In this document: piece after piece, positions 17,301 to 24,959 of the stretch | Layout: each line of letters starts with the position of its first letter | Numbering within the stretch: position 1 is the stretch's first letter | NCBI GenBank assembly: GCA_016204945.1 | Contig: JACQJQ010000111.1 | Location: forward strand, 1 to 38,211 | DNA: 38,211 nt | Direction: 5' to 3' | DNA from: Elusimicrobiota bacterium | GTDB lineage: Bacteria > Elusimicrobiota > Elusimicrobia > UBA1565 > UBA9628 | Made by a program: the position numbers and the translations under genes | The notes under the pieces: model-generated | Databases searched by the model: none | Seen by the model: the letters and a program-made list of their open reading frames with translations, nothing else | What the model was told of the DNA's origin: nothing

Positions 17301-17792
17301 GCGGGATTGATGGTGTCCGCGCGGCCGTCGCAGTTGCGTCCTCAAACCGAGGTGAGCGCCGATGGGAACACGGTCAAGCTGACGATCACGAGCCTGGACT
17401 ATTATCGGCGCTACTACCTTCGGATCACCGCGTCCAATCCTTACGGCTCCACGAGCCAGACGCCCTTGCAGGCCTTCTCGTTAAGCGCCGCGAACGGCTT
17501 TCCGAAAGCCTACAACTACCCCAATCCCTTCAGCCCCGGGCGCGGCGGGACGCGCATCGTCTTCAACGCCCCGCCTTCGGGCTATACCCGCGCCGTCGTC
17601 TCGGTCTACTCCGAGCTGCAGGACCTGCTGTTCCGTCGGGAGTACGCGAACATTCTGCCGGGCATCAGCGAAATCGTCTTCGAGGGCAGGGACAGGTACG
17701 GCCGCGCCTTCTTCAACGGCAGCTATATCTGCCATGTGCGCTTCGAGGGGCCGGACGATAAGGAGACCTTCTATCTCATGGTGGTGAAATGA
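11334..17792 (+). CDS. Giant secreted modular protein (fibronectin-III-like repeats), 2152 aa
   Basis: The product begins with a signal peptide (MKRLSLAVVLSLAGLSRAHA). Residues about 25-320 form an NHL or beta-propeller-like region (DSLGNVYVLGQ, DPQGNMFVADN). Sixteen modules of about 100 residues follow (322 to about 1922), each with DPDGDPVTYRV and a closing TTYYWQV.A.D.YG motif, then one longer module. The last 90 residues (YNYPNPFSPGRGG to FYLMVVK) resemble FlgD-Ig or type IX-type C-terminal sorting domains. The start is TTG, sharing TTGA with the previous stop and preceded by GGAGGG. It is probably a cell-surface adhesin or matrix protein. Its location inside the transfer operon, followed by a PorV-like gene, suggests a role in mating contact or cargo. 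Confidence 0.85.
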   Translation: MKRLSLAVVLSLAGLSRAHAAAYFQQASLPPAFPVTAGIDRDSLGNVYVLGQPTGSATYWVAAFRAPEMTPLFSFDTGVSTPAAFAVEGSGIVDVADLGVSTTAMILRRFQNTGAFMGQAEISLSMGPYYPPKTVMSATIDKSNRLVHITSQHHVTYYCLMCLGCGCPPSGTKGFIDTFDFSGTLVRTTTMPGISATYGSCYTPSKVSADPQGNMFVADNTCQHVLKYSPTGALLNDWAASKWSNYYQFTSRAMWSDPDSNLYIGQPVCGPSGCQPGVVKLDGSGNSLAQFAGDSSAACAWDDRMLYLAGPATASQRRMVYNSAPAVPAEIAPIGPVVQHSSSTVLAWQYASDPEGDPVVYSVFLGSSPLALTPIGTTPTQSLETASLVFETTYYWQVTAQDQYEGVPLQTQQAPVVSFRLSLQNSAPSAFAVAGGTGTVVTRDTSVRLSWQRPSDADGDPLVYDLTWRAPGQAAVTVSSIPETSRLMSGLAFGGTYYWSVRARDVYGASSSMAGGQEQPYYPVFRNGAPSMPVSLNVASVYSLHTASPAVTLSWYPSEDPDGDPVTYRAELASGVETWSVALGSATAFTLPLAYETTYYWRAIALDSYGGASTGPWQSLVAHLANREPAALVYTAPSSLVTRSTSVALSWQDTGDPDGDPYAYALSISTDPGTLTQVQSGLRTSYSLGFQYGTTYYWQVAATDSFGARAEGPVQSFLALFKNAVPGMPTIFSGAGTSFQHTLTPAAVLDWSAVGDPDGDLTAYRLWVGGSPQSMAVAQDGPETFYSLPSPQLGATYYWQVSAYDPYGGAATTPVQALLIQLQNAAPTAPGALTGSGLLSTRGTSQVLSWSAAYDSDGDAVAYEFALSTNAAALPVVRVSSATSYTLSFQYGTTYYWQAAARDGFGGVSATGVQTLLPVFRNSAPTVPSNLSKTGTLSYHGWSPSQSLFWQDAADPDGDAFTYSVYFGTDSERPSPIGSAPLGYTVSNLAVNTAYYYRIVATDIYGAASASPLNWVYYQFYNTAPRAFDPVGPTGSLITRDANQSLSWTASGDPDGDLVTYRVYVGTSSGSLAALTDTTQTAAPWTGLPFGATYYWRVDAFDAFGATTAASGGVQSFGLTFRNSPPSAPGYVSTAAVHEFHTTFPSIDLSWSASPDADGDPVSYRLDLGLSTGSAQAFSLGASTSFNLKPLFETTYYWRVTAADPYGGATTGPWTSALARFVNRAPAVPAVLGGAGVSRQHTLTPSVSLSWSTSADPDGDPTAYRLAVGSAPQGLSVIQDGPLTSYAIPAPQLGTTYYWQVSAYDPYGGLASTPVQALLVELQYEAPAAPAPLTGTGPLSTRNTSQILSWSKAADPDGDAVTYEFSLSTDPTALPVVQASTATSYALAFQYGTNYYWQAAARDSFGAVSATGVQVFQPSFRNSAPTVPANLSKSGTIPYHGWSPSQSIFWQDSADPDGDSFTYSVQFGTNSERLSPVTPASLGHTFQNLAVNTAYYYRIVATDIYGAASASPLNWVFYQFSNGAPQAFDPIGPAGTLVTRNANQSLSWTSSSDPDADLVTYRVYVGTSAGALAALADTTQTSAPWPGLAFGSTYYWRVDAYDAFGATTAASGGIRSFALVFRNSAPGALLYTSTAAVREFHTLSPELSLSWAPAGDADGDTVAYRLDLGLSTGSWQSTDLAEATAFALKPLFDTTYYWRVTAVDSYGASTTGPWSSIVARFVNRAPAVPSILSGAGESRQHTLTPNVVFSWSAAADPEGDPVVFRLQVGTAPSALAPVQEGAQTSYLLPAPQFGTTYYWQVTALDHFGATAATPMQSLGLSLDNTAPAPFSPLTGTGALSTRETTQLLSWEPSQDADLDPLAYGLFLSSGAAAPALVQFSTTTSFPLAFQFGTTYYWRVDAFDGFGGTTTANGGVQTFLPTFLNDPPAPLNVTSPFKGSPVVSTMHNQVSLAWERVTTPQGDPITYTVYLGESPDSLQVLTRISQEQVPAGLMVSARPSQLRPQTEVSADGNTVKLTITSLDYYRRYYLRITASNPYGSTSQTPLQAFSLSAANGFPKAYNYPNPFSPGRGGTRIVFNAPPSGYTRAVVSVYSELQDLLFRREYANILPGISEIVFEGRDRYGRAFFNGSYICHVRFEGPDDKETFYLMVVK
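13500..17102 (+). repeat. 1500-bp super-repeat of five FN3-like modules
   Basis: Modules A-E (303, 294, 300, 303, 300 bp) begin at 13500 and are repeated in the same order from 15000. A and B occur a third time from 16500. The period is exactly 1500 bp. The C modules (14097 and 15597) contain stretches of more than 80 nt that are almost identical. The three extra upstream modules at 12606-13499 resemble the set less closely. This indicates segmental duplication of a five-domain block. Confidence 0.85.
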
Positions 17793-19651
17793 TGCGAGTC
17801 CTTCTTCAACTGCTGGCGCTTTACCTGGGCGGCGTCCCCGTCTGCGCGCAGACCTCCGGCGCGACCCACCTGCTGACCCGCGGGCCGGGCGCGGAGGCCG
17901 CCGCCCTCGGCAATTCGGTCGTGCCCGTGGTGCGCGACCCCTCGGCGCTGTACTGGAACCCGGCCGGGCTGGCCAACGCGGGCGGGGCGGTCATGGGCGA
18001 GCATCTCTTCCTCTATGACGGCGCCCGCTACAACTTCGTCGGGCTCTCCGTGCCTTCGCGCCTCGGGGCCTTCGGCATGGGCGCCATCCAGCTCGAACGC
18101 GGGAACATCATCGCCCGGAATGCCATCGACGAGCCGGGAACCAAGGTCTCCAATACCCAGACGAGCCTCCTCCTGGGCTTCGCCCGCCGCATCGGCGATT
18201 ACTTCGCGGCCGGCGGCACCGCGAACATGCTGCGCTTTGATCTCGCCGGGAACAAGGACGTGGGCTTCGGCTTCGATCTCGGCGGCCAGGCGTTCCTGCC
18301 CTCCGACGATTTCGGGGCGCTGCGCCAGCCGTTCTGGTCCTTCGGGGCGGTGCTGAAGAACCTCCTTCAGCCCGAGTTGAAGCTCGCCGAGGAGAAGGAG
18401 ACCTTCCCGCGCGAACTGCGCGGAGGCGTGAGCGTCTCCTTCGCGGCGCTGTCGCGCGCCTCCTTGGGCTCCGGCGTCGTGCGCCATGACCGGGCCGAGC
18501 TGTCCACGTCCTTCCGGAAGGTCGCGGGCGAGCCGGGCCTGCATCCCGGACTCGGCTTCAGCTACGCCTACGAGAACATGCTGGTTTTCCGCCTCGGCTA
18601 TGACAAGGGTCTGGCCGCCGGCGTCGGGCTGCGCACGGGCGACGGCAAGTTCTGCGTGGACTACGCCATAGAGAACAAGCCCCTGTCCATGAACCACCGC
18701 TTCACGTTGTCCTATCGCTTCATCCAGCCCCAGCTTCCGGCCCGCAGGCCCGTCGCCGAGGAGCGGGACGAGGATTACGCCCGCGCTCTCGCGCGAGCGC
18801 AAGGCCTCTCCCAGGAGCATTCCCTGAGAGGCCAGGGCTACTTCAAGGAACAGGACTATCACAAGGCGCTCGAGCCCTTGCGTCTGGCCGTCCTGCTCGA
18901 TCCCGAGAGTTCGGACAAGGCTGCGTTCTACCGTCGGGCGCTTGAGGTCGCGCGCCGGGAGAAGCTGCGTCGGCTCAACGGGGAGATGAACGAGGCCTTG
19001 GCGAAAGGCGACGACGCCGCGACCTACAAATCGGCGGCTCGCATGCTTGGACTTAAGCCCGGGGACCGCGAGAGGCTCTTGGCGATTTTGAGGAGCGTCG
19101 CCGCGCGCGCCAAGGACTCCGCCCTTGAGCCCGTCGCCGCCGAAGTCTTTGCGGAGCGGCAGGTCCTGGCCCTGCGGATGGCTTCGGCCGGCCTCGATTC
19201 CGACTCCATGCGGCTGGTGGACAGCCTGGAACTGTGCCGGACGACTGGAACCGCGCTCGGCGTGGAGTCCCTCAGGAGCAAGGTCGCCGCCGCCGGGCAG
19301 GCTTCGCGGGCCAGGCTGGAGGCGGAAGCCGCCGAGGTGGAGCAGGCCGGCGCCCACGGCAAGAGCTACCGGGCGCTCGCCGCGCTGCGCCGCGCCTATC
19401 CGCAGGACGCGGCGCTTGAGAAGCGCGCGGACTCGGCGCGCAAGGGGCTGCGCGTCTCTTTGAGCCTCAAGGAAAGGCTCTACCTGCGCCGGCTCTACTT
19501 TTTGGCCGCGATCCAGTACGCCAACGGAAACGAGGAAGGCGCGCGCGACATGATCGCGGAGATTCTCCGGCGCGATCCGGCGGACGCCCCGGCCGACGGC
19601 CTTGAGGCCGCCATGGCAGGCGCGGTCGTGATGGAAGACGAAGTCAGATAG
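17789..19651 (+). CDS. PorV/PorQ-like outer-membrane protein with helical C-terminal region
   Basis: The 620-aa product starts with a signal peptide (ending PVCA/QT). Residues about 25-310 look like a PorV/UPF0164-type beta barrel: GAEAAALGNSVVPVVRDPSALYWNPAGLA is the family's characteristic opening, shown here by its NPAGLA core, and FTLSYRF closes the barrel. Residues about 325-620 are helical and TPR-like (GYFKEQDYHKALEPLRLAVLLDPES). In Bacteroidota PorV shuttles proteins carrying C-terminal sorting domains. The neighbouring 2152-aa protein has such a domain, so a secretion or anchoring pair is likely. The gene overlaps the upstream stop by ATGA and ends in TAG, 10 nt before the ribosome site of the pilin gene. 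Confidence 0.75.
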   Translation: MMRVLLQLLALYLGGVPVCAQTSGATHLLTRGPGAEAAALGNSVVPVVRDPSALYWNPAGLANAGGAVMGEHLFLYDGARYNFVGLSVPSRLGAFGMGAIQLERGNIIARNAIDEPGTKVSNTQTSLLLGFARRIGDYFAAGGTANMLRFDLAGNKDVGFGFDLGGQAFLPSDDFGALRQPFWSFGAVLKNLLQPELKLAEEKETFPRELRGGVSVSFAALSRASLGSGVVRHDRAELSTSFRKVAGEPGLHPGLGFSYAYENMLVFRLGYDKGLAAGVGLRTGDGKFCVDYAIENKPLSMNHRFTLSYRFIQPQLPARRPVAEERDEDYARALARAQGLSQEHSLRGQGYFKEQDYHKALEPLRLAVLLDPESSDKAAFYRRALEVARREKLRRLNGEMNEALAKGDDAATYKSAARMLGLKPGDRERLLAILRSVAARAKDSALEPVAAEVFAERQVLALRMASAGLDSDSMRLVDSLELCRTTGTALGVESLRSKVAAAGQASRARLEAEAAEVEQAGAHGKSYRALAALRRAYPQDAALEKRADSARKGLRVSLSLKERLYLRRLYFLAAIQYANGNEEGARDMIAEILRRDPADAPADGLEAAMAGAVVMEDEVR

Positions 19652-19666
19652 AGGGAGGTCATGCGA

Positions 19667-19969
19667 ATGAAAAGAGTGAAGACGAACGTGCTGGCCGGGC
19701 TGGGCGTGATGCTGATGAGCGCCCCCGCCTGGGCGGCCTACGGCAACGAGGGGCAGGTCGGGAGCTTCCTGGACTCGTCGGCGAACTGGATGGTGACGAT
19801 CCTGGGGCCGGGCATCTTCGTGATCGGCGTCATCATGGTCGGCATCAGCCTGGCCATGGGCGACCAGGACGCGATGCGCAAGGGCGGCTACGTGATCGGG
19901 GGCGGGACGCTCATCTTCCTGTCCCAGGCCGTGGTGGCGCTCCTGAAGCGGCTGGCCGGCGGGTTCTAG
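19667..19969 (+). CDS. VirB2/TrbC-type pilin
   Basis: This small protein (100 aa from the second ATG) has a signal peptide ending APAWA, a short polar segment and two hydrophobic helices (WMVTILGPGIFVIGVIMVGI and GGYVIGGGTLIFLSQAVVAL) separated by a charged loop GDQDAMRKG. This is the classic layout of major T4SS pilins. Two ATGs lie close together (19661 and 19667); the second is preferred because GGGAGG lies 8 nt before it. It opens the mating-pore gene cluster. Confidence 0.85.
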   Translation: MKRVKTNVLAGLGVMLMSAPAWAAYGNEGQVGSFLDSSANWMVTILGPGIFVIGVIMVGISLAMGDQDAMRKGGYVIGGGTLIFLSQAVVALLKRLAGGF

Positions 19970-20061
19970 GCGTGCGGCGAACCCGGGAATTTTCGAGCGC
20001 CGGGGAAGTGGTCCCGCAGGTCATGCAGGCCATCTGGGACCTAAAAAGGAGGGTGATACGC

Positions 20062-20526
20062 ATGGACGACGGAAACGAGCAGGACAGGGCGCCGCAGGCG
20101 CCGGGGAGGCCGGGGAAACCCGCGATCCCCCAGGAGAACGAGGCGTGCGTCGTGGGGCGGATGGTCAACCCCCCGAAGTTCCGGGAGGGTAAGTCGGAAA
20201 AGGGGTCGCCCTGGAAGATGGCCCGCTTCATGGTGGCCGTCAACCGCACCTACAAGGGCCGCGAGGAGACGGACTTCATCCCGGTCGTGGTCTGGGAGGG
20301 ACTGGCCGAGGCGGTCCGGAACGCGGGCAAGGGGACCGCCCTGCGGGTGTCGGGGAGGATCAAGACCTACGAGGTCGAGGGCAAGCAGTACCGCTGGGAA
20401 CTCAGCGGGGAGGTCCTGCAGGTGCTGGACCTGCGGCCCCTGGCGCAGCCGGCGCCGGGAGACGGGAAGACGCAGGCCGCGGGCGAAGGCGTGGCGGAGC
20501 AGCAGGAGGAGCTGGTCCCGTACTGA
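20062..20526 (+). CDS. ssb: Single-stranded DNA-binding protein (SSB-like)
   Basis: The 154-aa product has an OB-fold core: ACVVGRMVNPPKFREGKSEK, then ARFMVAVNRTYKGREETDFIPVVVW, GKGTALRVSGRIKTYEVEGK and LSGEVLQVLDL. The acidic tail ends EEQQEE-like (AEQQEELVPY) and lacks the usual DDDIPF tip. I chose the ATG at 20062, preceded by AAAAGGAGGG; an upstream GTG would add about 30 unconserved residues. SSBs of conjugative elements protect the transferred strand in the recipient, and this one sits between pilin and VirB3. Confidence 0.85.
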   Translation: MDDGNEQDRAPQAPGRPGKPAIPQENEACVVGRMVNPPKFREGKSEKGSPWKMARFMVAVNRTYKGREETDFIPVVVWEGLAEAVRNAGKGTALRVSGRIKTYEVEGKQYRWELSGEVLQVLDLRPLAQPAPGDGKTQAAGEGVAEQQEELVPY

Positions 20527-20532
20527 CGGACC

Positions 20533-20560
20533 GCCCCGGCGGCTTCGCCGCCGCCGGGGC
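20533..20560. other. Strong GC hairpin between ssb and virB3
   Basis: GCCCCGGCGGC (20533-20543) and GCCGCCGGGGC (20550-20560) form a perfect 11-bp stem with a 6-nt loop. It is followed by ACACTTTGAA, not a T-run, so an intrinsic terminator is doubtful. An RNA-processing or stabilising hairpin that sets expression within the operon is more likely. Confidence 0.5.
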
Positions 20561-20573
20561 ACACTTTGAACCC

Positions 20574-20870
20574 ATGGAGCCCATTCGCGTGTATAGAAAC
20601 CTGAACACCCCGGACAAGTTCTTCGGCCTTGAGCTGGCGGACGGCTGCGCCCTGCTCTTCGTCTTCTTCGCGGCCTTCATGGTCAACCGCGAGGGACTGT
20701 TCTCGAACGGGGTGCTCCTGCTGCTGGTGTACCTGGGCCTGCGGGCCCTCAAGCGCGGCAAGCCCCAGGGCTACCTGCTGGTGCTCGGGCGCTACGTCCT
20801 CATGAGCCGGTTCAAAGGGGTCCCGGCGTTCGGCGAGGCGGAGCATTCGGGTCCCGAGGGGTCGCGATGA
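20574..20870 (+). CDS. VirB3/TrbD-type conjugation protein
   Basis: This 98-aa protein opens with IRVYRNLNTPDKFFGLELAD, the usual short N-terminal arm of VirB3 proteins, followed by two hydrophobic helices (CALLFVFFAAFMV and GVLLLLVYLGLRAL). It sits directly upstream of VirB4 and overlaps it by ATGA, the normal gene order. The family anchors the VirB4 ATPase at the inner membrane. Confidence 0.75.
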   Translation: MEPIRVYRNLNTPDKFFGLELADGCALLFVFFAAFMVNREGLFSNGVLLLLVYLGLRALKRGKPQGYLLVLGRYVLMSRFKGVPAFGEAEHSGPEGSR

Positions 20871-23302
20871 ACGGAGTCGAACTCGGCCTGACCCGGCTGC
20901 GAGCCGCCATGCACGACCCCAAGGCAACGCCCCTGCCGCAGTTTCTGAATCTGTGGAGGTTCTGCGGCGACGCTCTGGCCGGCGTCAACATGGACTTCTC
21001 CTCGGTCTACGAGCTGGACTGCGAGAACGTCTTTCTCATGGAGCCCGGGCGGCAGGAGCTTTTCACGGCCCAGTCGCGCTCGCTGCTCAACTCCCTGCCG
21101 CCGGACTCTACGCTTCAGTTCGTGGTCCAGGTCCGTCGCGGCGACCCGGGCGCGCTGAGCGCGCACCGCCAGGAGGCCCTGGCCGATAATACCGACGACT
21201 TCGGGCGCCTCATCATCGAAAAGAAGTGCGGGTTCATCGCCGGCAAGTTCACGCAGCGCCGCCGGTATCTGCTGTACGTGACCAGCCATCCGCGGGATCG
21301 CAAGGCGCCCATGACCTTCATCGTCCCGCGTTTCCAGCCGAACTGGCGCGACAACCTGCGCCGGTTCGAGGCAGCGCGGCTCAAGGAGCATCAGGCGCTG
21401 GAGCAGATCGTCTCCGAGCGCCTCCACAACATGGGCTTGCGCTTCAGAAGGCTCGACAACCAGGAGGTTCTGGACCTCTTGTTCGACCAACTCAACCCTG
21501 GACGGCCGAAGGGCATGGCGCTCAAGTCGCTCTCGGCTTCCCGCACCCTCCGGGAACAGCTCGTGCTTCACCCGCTGAAGGAAGAGTTCGACCACCTCCA
21601 GGTCGCGGGCTCCTTCTGCCGCGGGGTCTCTCTCCTGCGCCTGCCCGAAGTCTCGCACCTGGGCTACACGCAGAAGCTCATCAACAGCCTGTGGCCCGAC
21701 TGCGACCTCGTGCTCACCGTGCACGCGCTCGACACCGAGCAGTCCATCGCCGGGCTCAAACTCAAGAACAACATCACCCGGACTCTCGCCTTCTCGGCCT
21801 GGACCAAGAACTACGAGGCCGAGCAGAAGCACCTGGAATTGGATGAGCTGATCACGGAACTGCGCGGCTCGGCCCAGAAGCTCTTCCGGTTCGGCCTCTC
21901 GGTCCTGGTCCGCGGCGCGAGCGCGGATGACGTTCGCGAGCGCGCCGCCGCGCTGGTCGGGGCCTTCAACGACTTCGCCTCCGCCGAAGCCGCGGCCGAC
22001 GACATGAACCACTTCAGACTCTTCCTTCAGCCACTCCCGGGCCATGGGGAGCTTAACGACCGGAAGTTCTATATGCAGACCAACGCGCTGAGCGGCTTTC
22101 TGCCGCTCACCGGCACCTGGCGCGGCAGCCCCCGCAAGAAGATCCTCCTGGAGACCCCGCTCGGGGAGCTGGTGGGGCTCGATACCTTCGACGACGAGCT
22201 GCCGGCCAAGCACGGCCTCGTCCTGGGCACCACGGGTTCCGGCAAGAGCTTCACCACCAACTACCTCCTGAGCAACTTCCTGGCCGAGTCCGACAAGAAC
22301 CACGTCGTCGTCATCGACGTGGGCGGTTCCTACCGGAAGCTCGCCAGCTCCTTCCAAGGCGCCTATGTCGAGGTCCGCCTCGCCGAGGAGTTCGGCTTCA
22401 ATCCCTTTCCGCCTGCCGACGAGATCATGGAGAACGGCCAGTTCGACGACGACACGGTGGCCTACTTGAGCCTGCTCATCTCCCGGATGTGCCTGGGGGA
22501 AGGGCGCTCGGTCACGGTGGAGCAGAAGGGCCTCCTGGAGAGGGCCATCAAAGCGGCCTACGCCAAGGGCGAGGTGTTGCTTCAAAACGTCCGCGAGGAG
22601 CTGGCGCTCCTGGCGGTCGAGCAGCCGGCCGCCAAGATGTTCGCCGACGCGCTCGAAATGTGGACCGCCGGGATGTACGGGCGGCTCTTCAACCGGCCCG
22701 GAACCTTCGACATCGACAAGCGCCTGGTCGTCTTCGACCTCCAGAGCCTTGAGGACCACCCGGAGCTTCAGAGCGTGTACTTCTTCGTCATCCGCTCGAT
22801 CATCTGGAAGAAGCTCCAGGACCGGGGCCTCAAGAAGATCATCGCCATCGACGAAGGCTGGAAGTTCTTCAACGACGACGTGGGCGCCTCCTTGATCGAG
22901 AACCTCTACCGCACCGCCCGCAAGTTCAACGGGGCGGTCTTCTCGATCTCGCAGTCCCCGACCGACTTCCTGGAGACGCGGGCGGCCAAGGCCATCATCG
23001 CCAACAGCTACGTGAAGATCATCTTGAAGCTCGCCAAGGGCCACGAGCTGCTGCCGCAGTTCGACCTCAACGCCAACGAGATCGAGGCCGTGCGGCAGCT
23101 CCAGTCCAAGCCCGGCGTGTTCTCCGACGTGTTCCTCAAGTTCGGAGGACACTCCCTGATCGCCCGGATCGAGCCGAGCCCGCTCGACTACTGGGTCTGC
23201 ACGACCAATGCCCAGGACTGGCTCACGGAAGAGAAGGCCCGGGCCGCGAACCCCGGGCTCTCGCAGGCCGACTTGCTGCTCAAACTCGCGGAGGGACGAT
23301 GA
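20867..23302 (+). CDS. VirB4/TraC-type conjugation ATPase
   Basis: The 811-aa protein has the length and order of VirB4. An N-terminal domain of about 420 residues is followed by the RecA-like ATPase. Walker A is GTTGSGKS (454-461), Walker B IIAIDEGWKF (Asp-Glu at 662-663), and the late motif FSISQSPTDF is also present. It powers pilus assembly and substrate transfer at the inner membrane. It overlaps VirB3 upstream and the VirB5-like gene downstream, both by 4 nt. Nothing about it is truncated. Confidence 0.93.
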   Translation: MNGVELGLTRLRAAMHDPKATPLPQFLNLWRFCGDALAGVNMDFSSVYELDCENVFLMEPGRQELFTAQSRSLLNSLPPDSTLQFVVQVRRGDPGALSAHRQEALADNTDDFGRLIIEKKCGFIAGKFTQRRRYLLYVTSHPRDRKAPMTFIVPRFQPNWRDNLRRFEAARLKEHQALEQIVSERLHNMGLRFRRLDNQEVLDLLFDQLNPGRPKGMALKSLSASRTLREQLVLHPLKEEFDHLQVAGSFCRGVSLLRLPEVSHLGYTQKLINSLWPDCDLVLTVHALDTEQSIAGLKLKNNITRTLAFSAWTKNYEAEQKHLELDELITELRGSAQKLFRFGLSVLVRGASADDVRERAAALVGAFNDFASAEAAADDMNHFRLFLQPLPGHGELNDRKFYMQTNALSGFLPLTGTWRGSPRKKILLETPLGELVGLDTFDDELPAKHGLVLGTTGSGKSFTTNYLLSNFLAESDKNHVVVIDVGGSYRKLASSFQGAYVEVRLAEEFGFNPFPPADEIMENGQFDDDTVAYLSLLISRMCLGEGRSVTVEQKGLLERAIKAAYAKGEVLLQNVREELALLAVEQPAAKMFADALEMWTAGMYGRLFNRPGTFDIDKRLVVFDLQSLEDHPELQSVYFFVIRSIIWKKLQDRGLKKIIAIDEGWKFFNDDVGASLIENLYRTARKFNGAVFSISQSPTDFLETRAAKAIIANSYVKIILKLAKGHELLPQFDLNANEIEAVRQLQSKPGVFSDVFLKFGGHSLIARIEPSPLDYWVCTTNAQDWLTEEKARAANPGLSQADLLLKLAEGR

Positions 23303-23988
23303 TGCGTCGATTGCTGCTGTGCCTCATTCTGCTCGGCGGGCTACAGGCTCCGGCCCACGCCTTCTTCGTCGATACCGTCGTCAACGGAGCCAAGTACGCC
23401 AAGGACCAGGCGTACCAGGCCTGGATGAAGATCAAGATCATCGAGCAGATCAGGATCATGAAGCAGAACTACGACGCCTCGGTCCGCTACTACAAGGAGT
23501 TCCAGCGCCTCAACCAGGGGCGCGGCATCCTCTACAACGTAGGCATGCAGCTCAAGGAGGGCGCGGAGCAGATGGGCGACGAGCTTCGGGCCTCCATCGA
23601 CCGCGACTTCATCCACACCTACAACACCGACACCGGCGTGGACCGTTTCTTCAACAGTATCGACCGCTCCATCGCCAACAACATGAAGTACGCGGGCGAC
23701 GAGCTGGGAAACCTGATCGCCAACAGGAAGGTCGGCGTGCAGATTGCGAAGAACGCGGACGGCCTCTCGCCGAAGGACGCGGCCAATCTGGGCGTGAAGG
23801 CCCAGGGCATCCAGCTCCAGATGATGGCGCAGCTCCATGAGGACAACGTGCGGCTCATTCAGATCCAGTCCATGATCCTCGCCAATGAGACGAGGCGACA
23901 GCAGGCCGAGCAGAGGCTTATCCAGAAGATTCGCAAGAGCGTGGAGCGCGTCTCACCCGAGGCCGCCCGGCGGGAGGAACAGGAATGA
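23299..23988 (+). CDS. VirB5/TrbJ-like secreted conjugation protein
   Basis: The 229-aa product has a signal peptide ending PAHA followed by FFVDTVVNGAKYAKDQ. Long amphipathic helices fill the rest (IIEQIRIMKQNYDASVRYYK, then LHEDNVRLIQIQSMILANET). This matches the VirB5/TrbJ family, a minor pilus-tip component made of a helical bundle. Its place between VirB4 and VirB6 fits. The ATGATG start overlaps the VirB4 stop. Sequence conservation in this family is low, so the call rests on layout and position. Confidence 0.65.
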   Translation: MMRRLLLCLILLGGLQAPAHAFFVDTVVNGAKYAKDQAYQAWMKIKIIEQIRIMKQNYDASVRYYKEFQRLNQGRGILYNVGMQLKEGAEQMGDELRASIDRDFIHTYNTDTGVDRFFNSIDRSIANNMKYAGDELGNLIANRKVGVQIAKNADGLSPKDAANLGVKAQGIQLQMMAQLHEDNVRLIQIQSMILANETRRQQAEQRLIQKIRKSVERVSPEAARREEQE

Positions 23989-24959
23989 CGCCCAGCCTTC
24001 TTTTAGACATCAGCCAGATACCGGACAAGCTCGCCGGATTGGCGGCGGTGACCAAGGGCATGTCCCTGGCCATGCTGGCCTTCATGATCCCGTTCACGAT
24101 CATCGAGATGAACATGAGGAGCCTGGAGCAGAAGGAGATGCCCAGCTACAGCGGGCTATTGGCGAGAGTCTTCGCCGTGGCCGTGTGCCTGCTCTGCTAC
24201 AAGCGCCTCTTCTACTTCATCCTCAAGTTGTCGCAGATCATGGCCTTCGCAATCCTGAGCGAGCAGGATTGGGGCAACTTCCTGACCCAGACGCTCAAGG
24301 GCAGCGACTCCCGCTTCCCGACGCTCTCGATCCTGTTCCACTCGGCGACCTCGATCCAGCAGATCATCCTCTTTCTCTCCACCTTAATCGCGGTGACGGT
24401 GAGGGACGTGATCGTCATGCTCCAAGGATGCTTTCTGAGCCTGCTCTACGCCTTCGGGCCCCTCGCCATCGTCTGCGCCGTGAACCAGCGGACCAGCCAG
24501 GTCACGCGGGGCTGGATCGCGAACTCCTTCCAGGTCGCCTTCTGGAGCTTCTTCCTCCGGCTCGTGATGAGGGTCTGGCTCACCTTGGGCCCCGTCGCGG
24601 CTGCCTCCGGCGCCGGAGCGGGCGAGGACTACATCGGGATGCTGACCGTCAACGTCACCTTCATTCTCCTGGTGATGGGAACGCCCATCGTGGCAGCGCG
24701 GCTTCTCTCGGGTGAGAACCTGGCCGCCTTCGGCGAGGCGGCGCTCGGCGCGGTGCAGACGATCTCTTTCGTCAAGACGATGCGCGCCGGCAGCTTCATC
24801 AGCTCCAAGGTCGAGGCCTTCCGGCGAGACAAGGACCCCTTCAAGAACCACATCTTCCATCATCCCATGGCCTATCCGGTGGCGGCTACCATGACGGCGG
24901 TCGGGAGGCGCATCTTCCCGCAAAAAGACGCCAAGCCCGGCAAGGAGAACAGACCATGA
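23985..24959 (+). CDS. VirB6/TrbL-type polytopic membrane protein
   Basis: The 324-aa protein has about six hydrophobic segments. The clearest are AMLAFMIPFTIIEM, VFAVAVCLLCYKRLFYFIL, IILFLSTLIAVTV, CFLSLLYAFGPLAIVCAV, AFWSFFLRLVMRVWLTL and NVTFILLVMGTPIVAARLL. It ends in a charged cytoplasmic tail (KDAKPGKENRP). The conserved central FGPLAI region and the Trp-rich segment after it fit VirB6/TrbL, which forms the inner-membrane channel. It overlaps its neighbours by ATGA on both sides. Confidence 0.8.
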   Translation: MTPSLLLDISQIPDKLAGLAAVTKGMSLAMLAFMIPFTIIEMNMRSLEQKEMPSYSGLLARVFAVAVCLLCYKRLFYFILKLSQIMAFAILSEQDWGNFLTQTLKGSDSRFPTLSILFHSATSIQQIILFLSTLIAVTVRDVIVMLQGCFLSLLYAFGPLAIVCAVNQRTSQVTRGWIANSFQVAFWSFFLRLVMRVWLTLGPVAAASGAGAGEDYIGMLTVNVTFILLVMGTPIVAARLLSGENLAAFGEAALGAVQTISFVKTMRAGSFISSKVEAFRRDKDPFKNHIFHHPMAYPVAATMTAVGRRIFPQKDAKPGKENRP

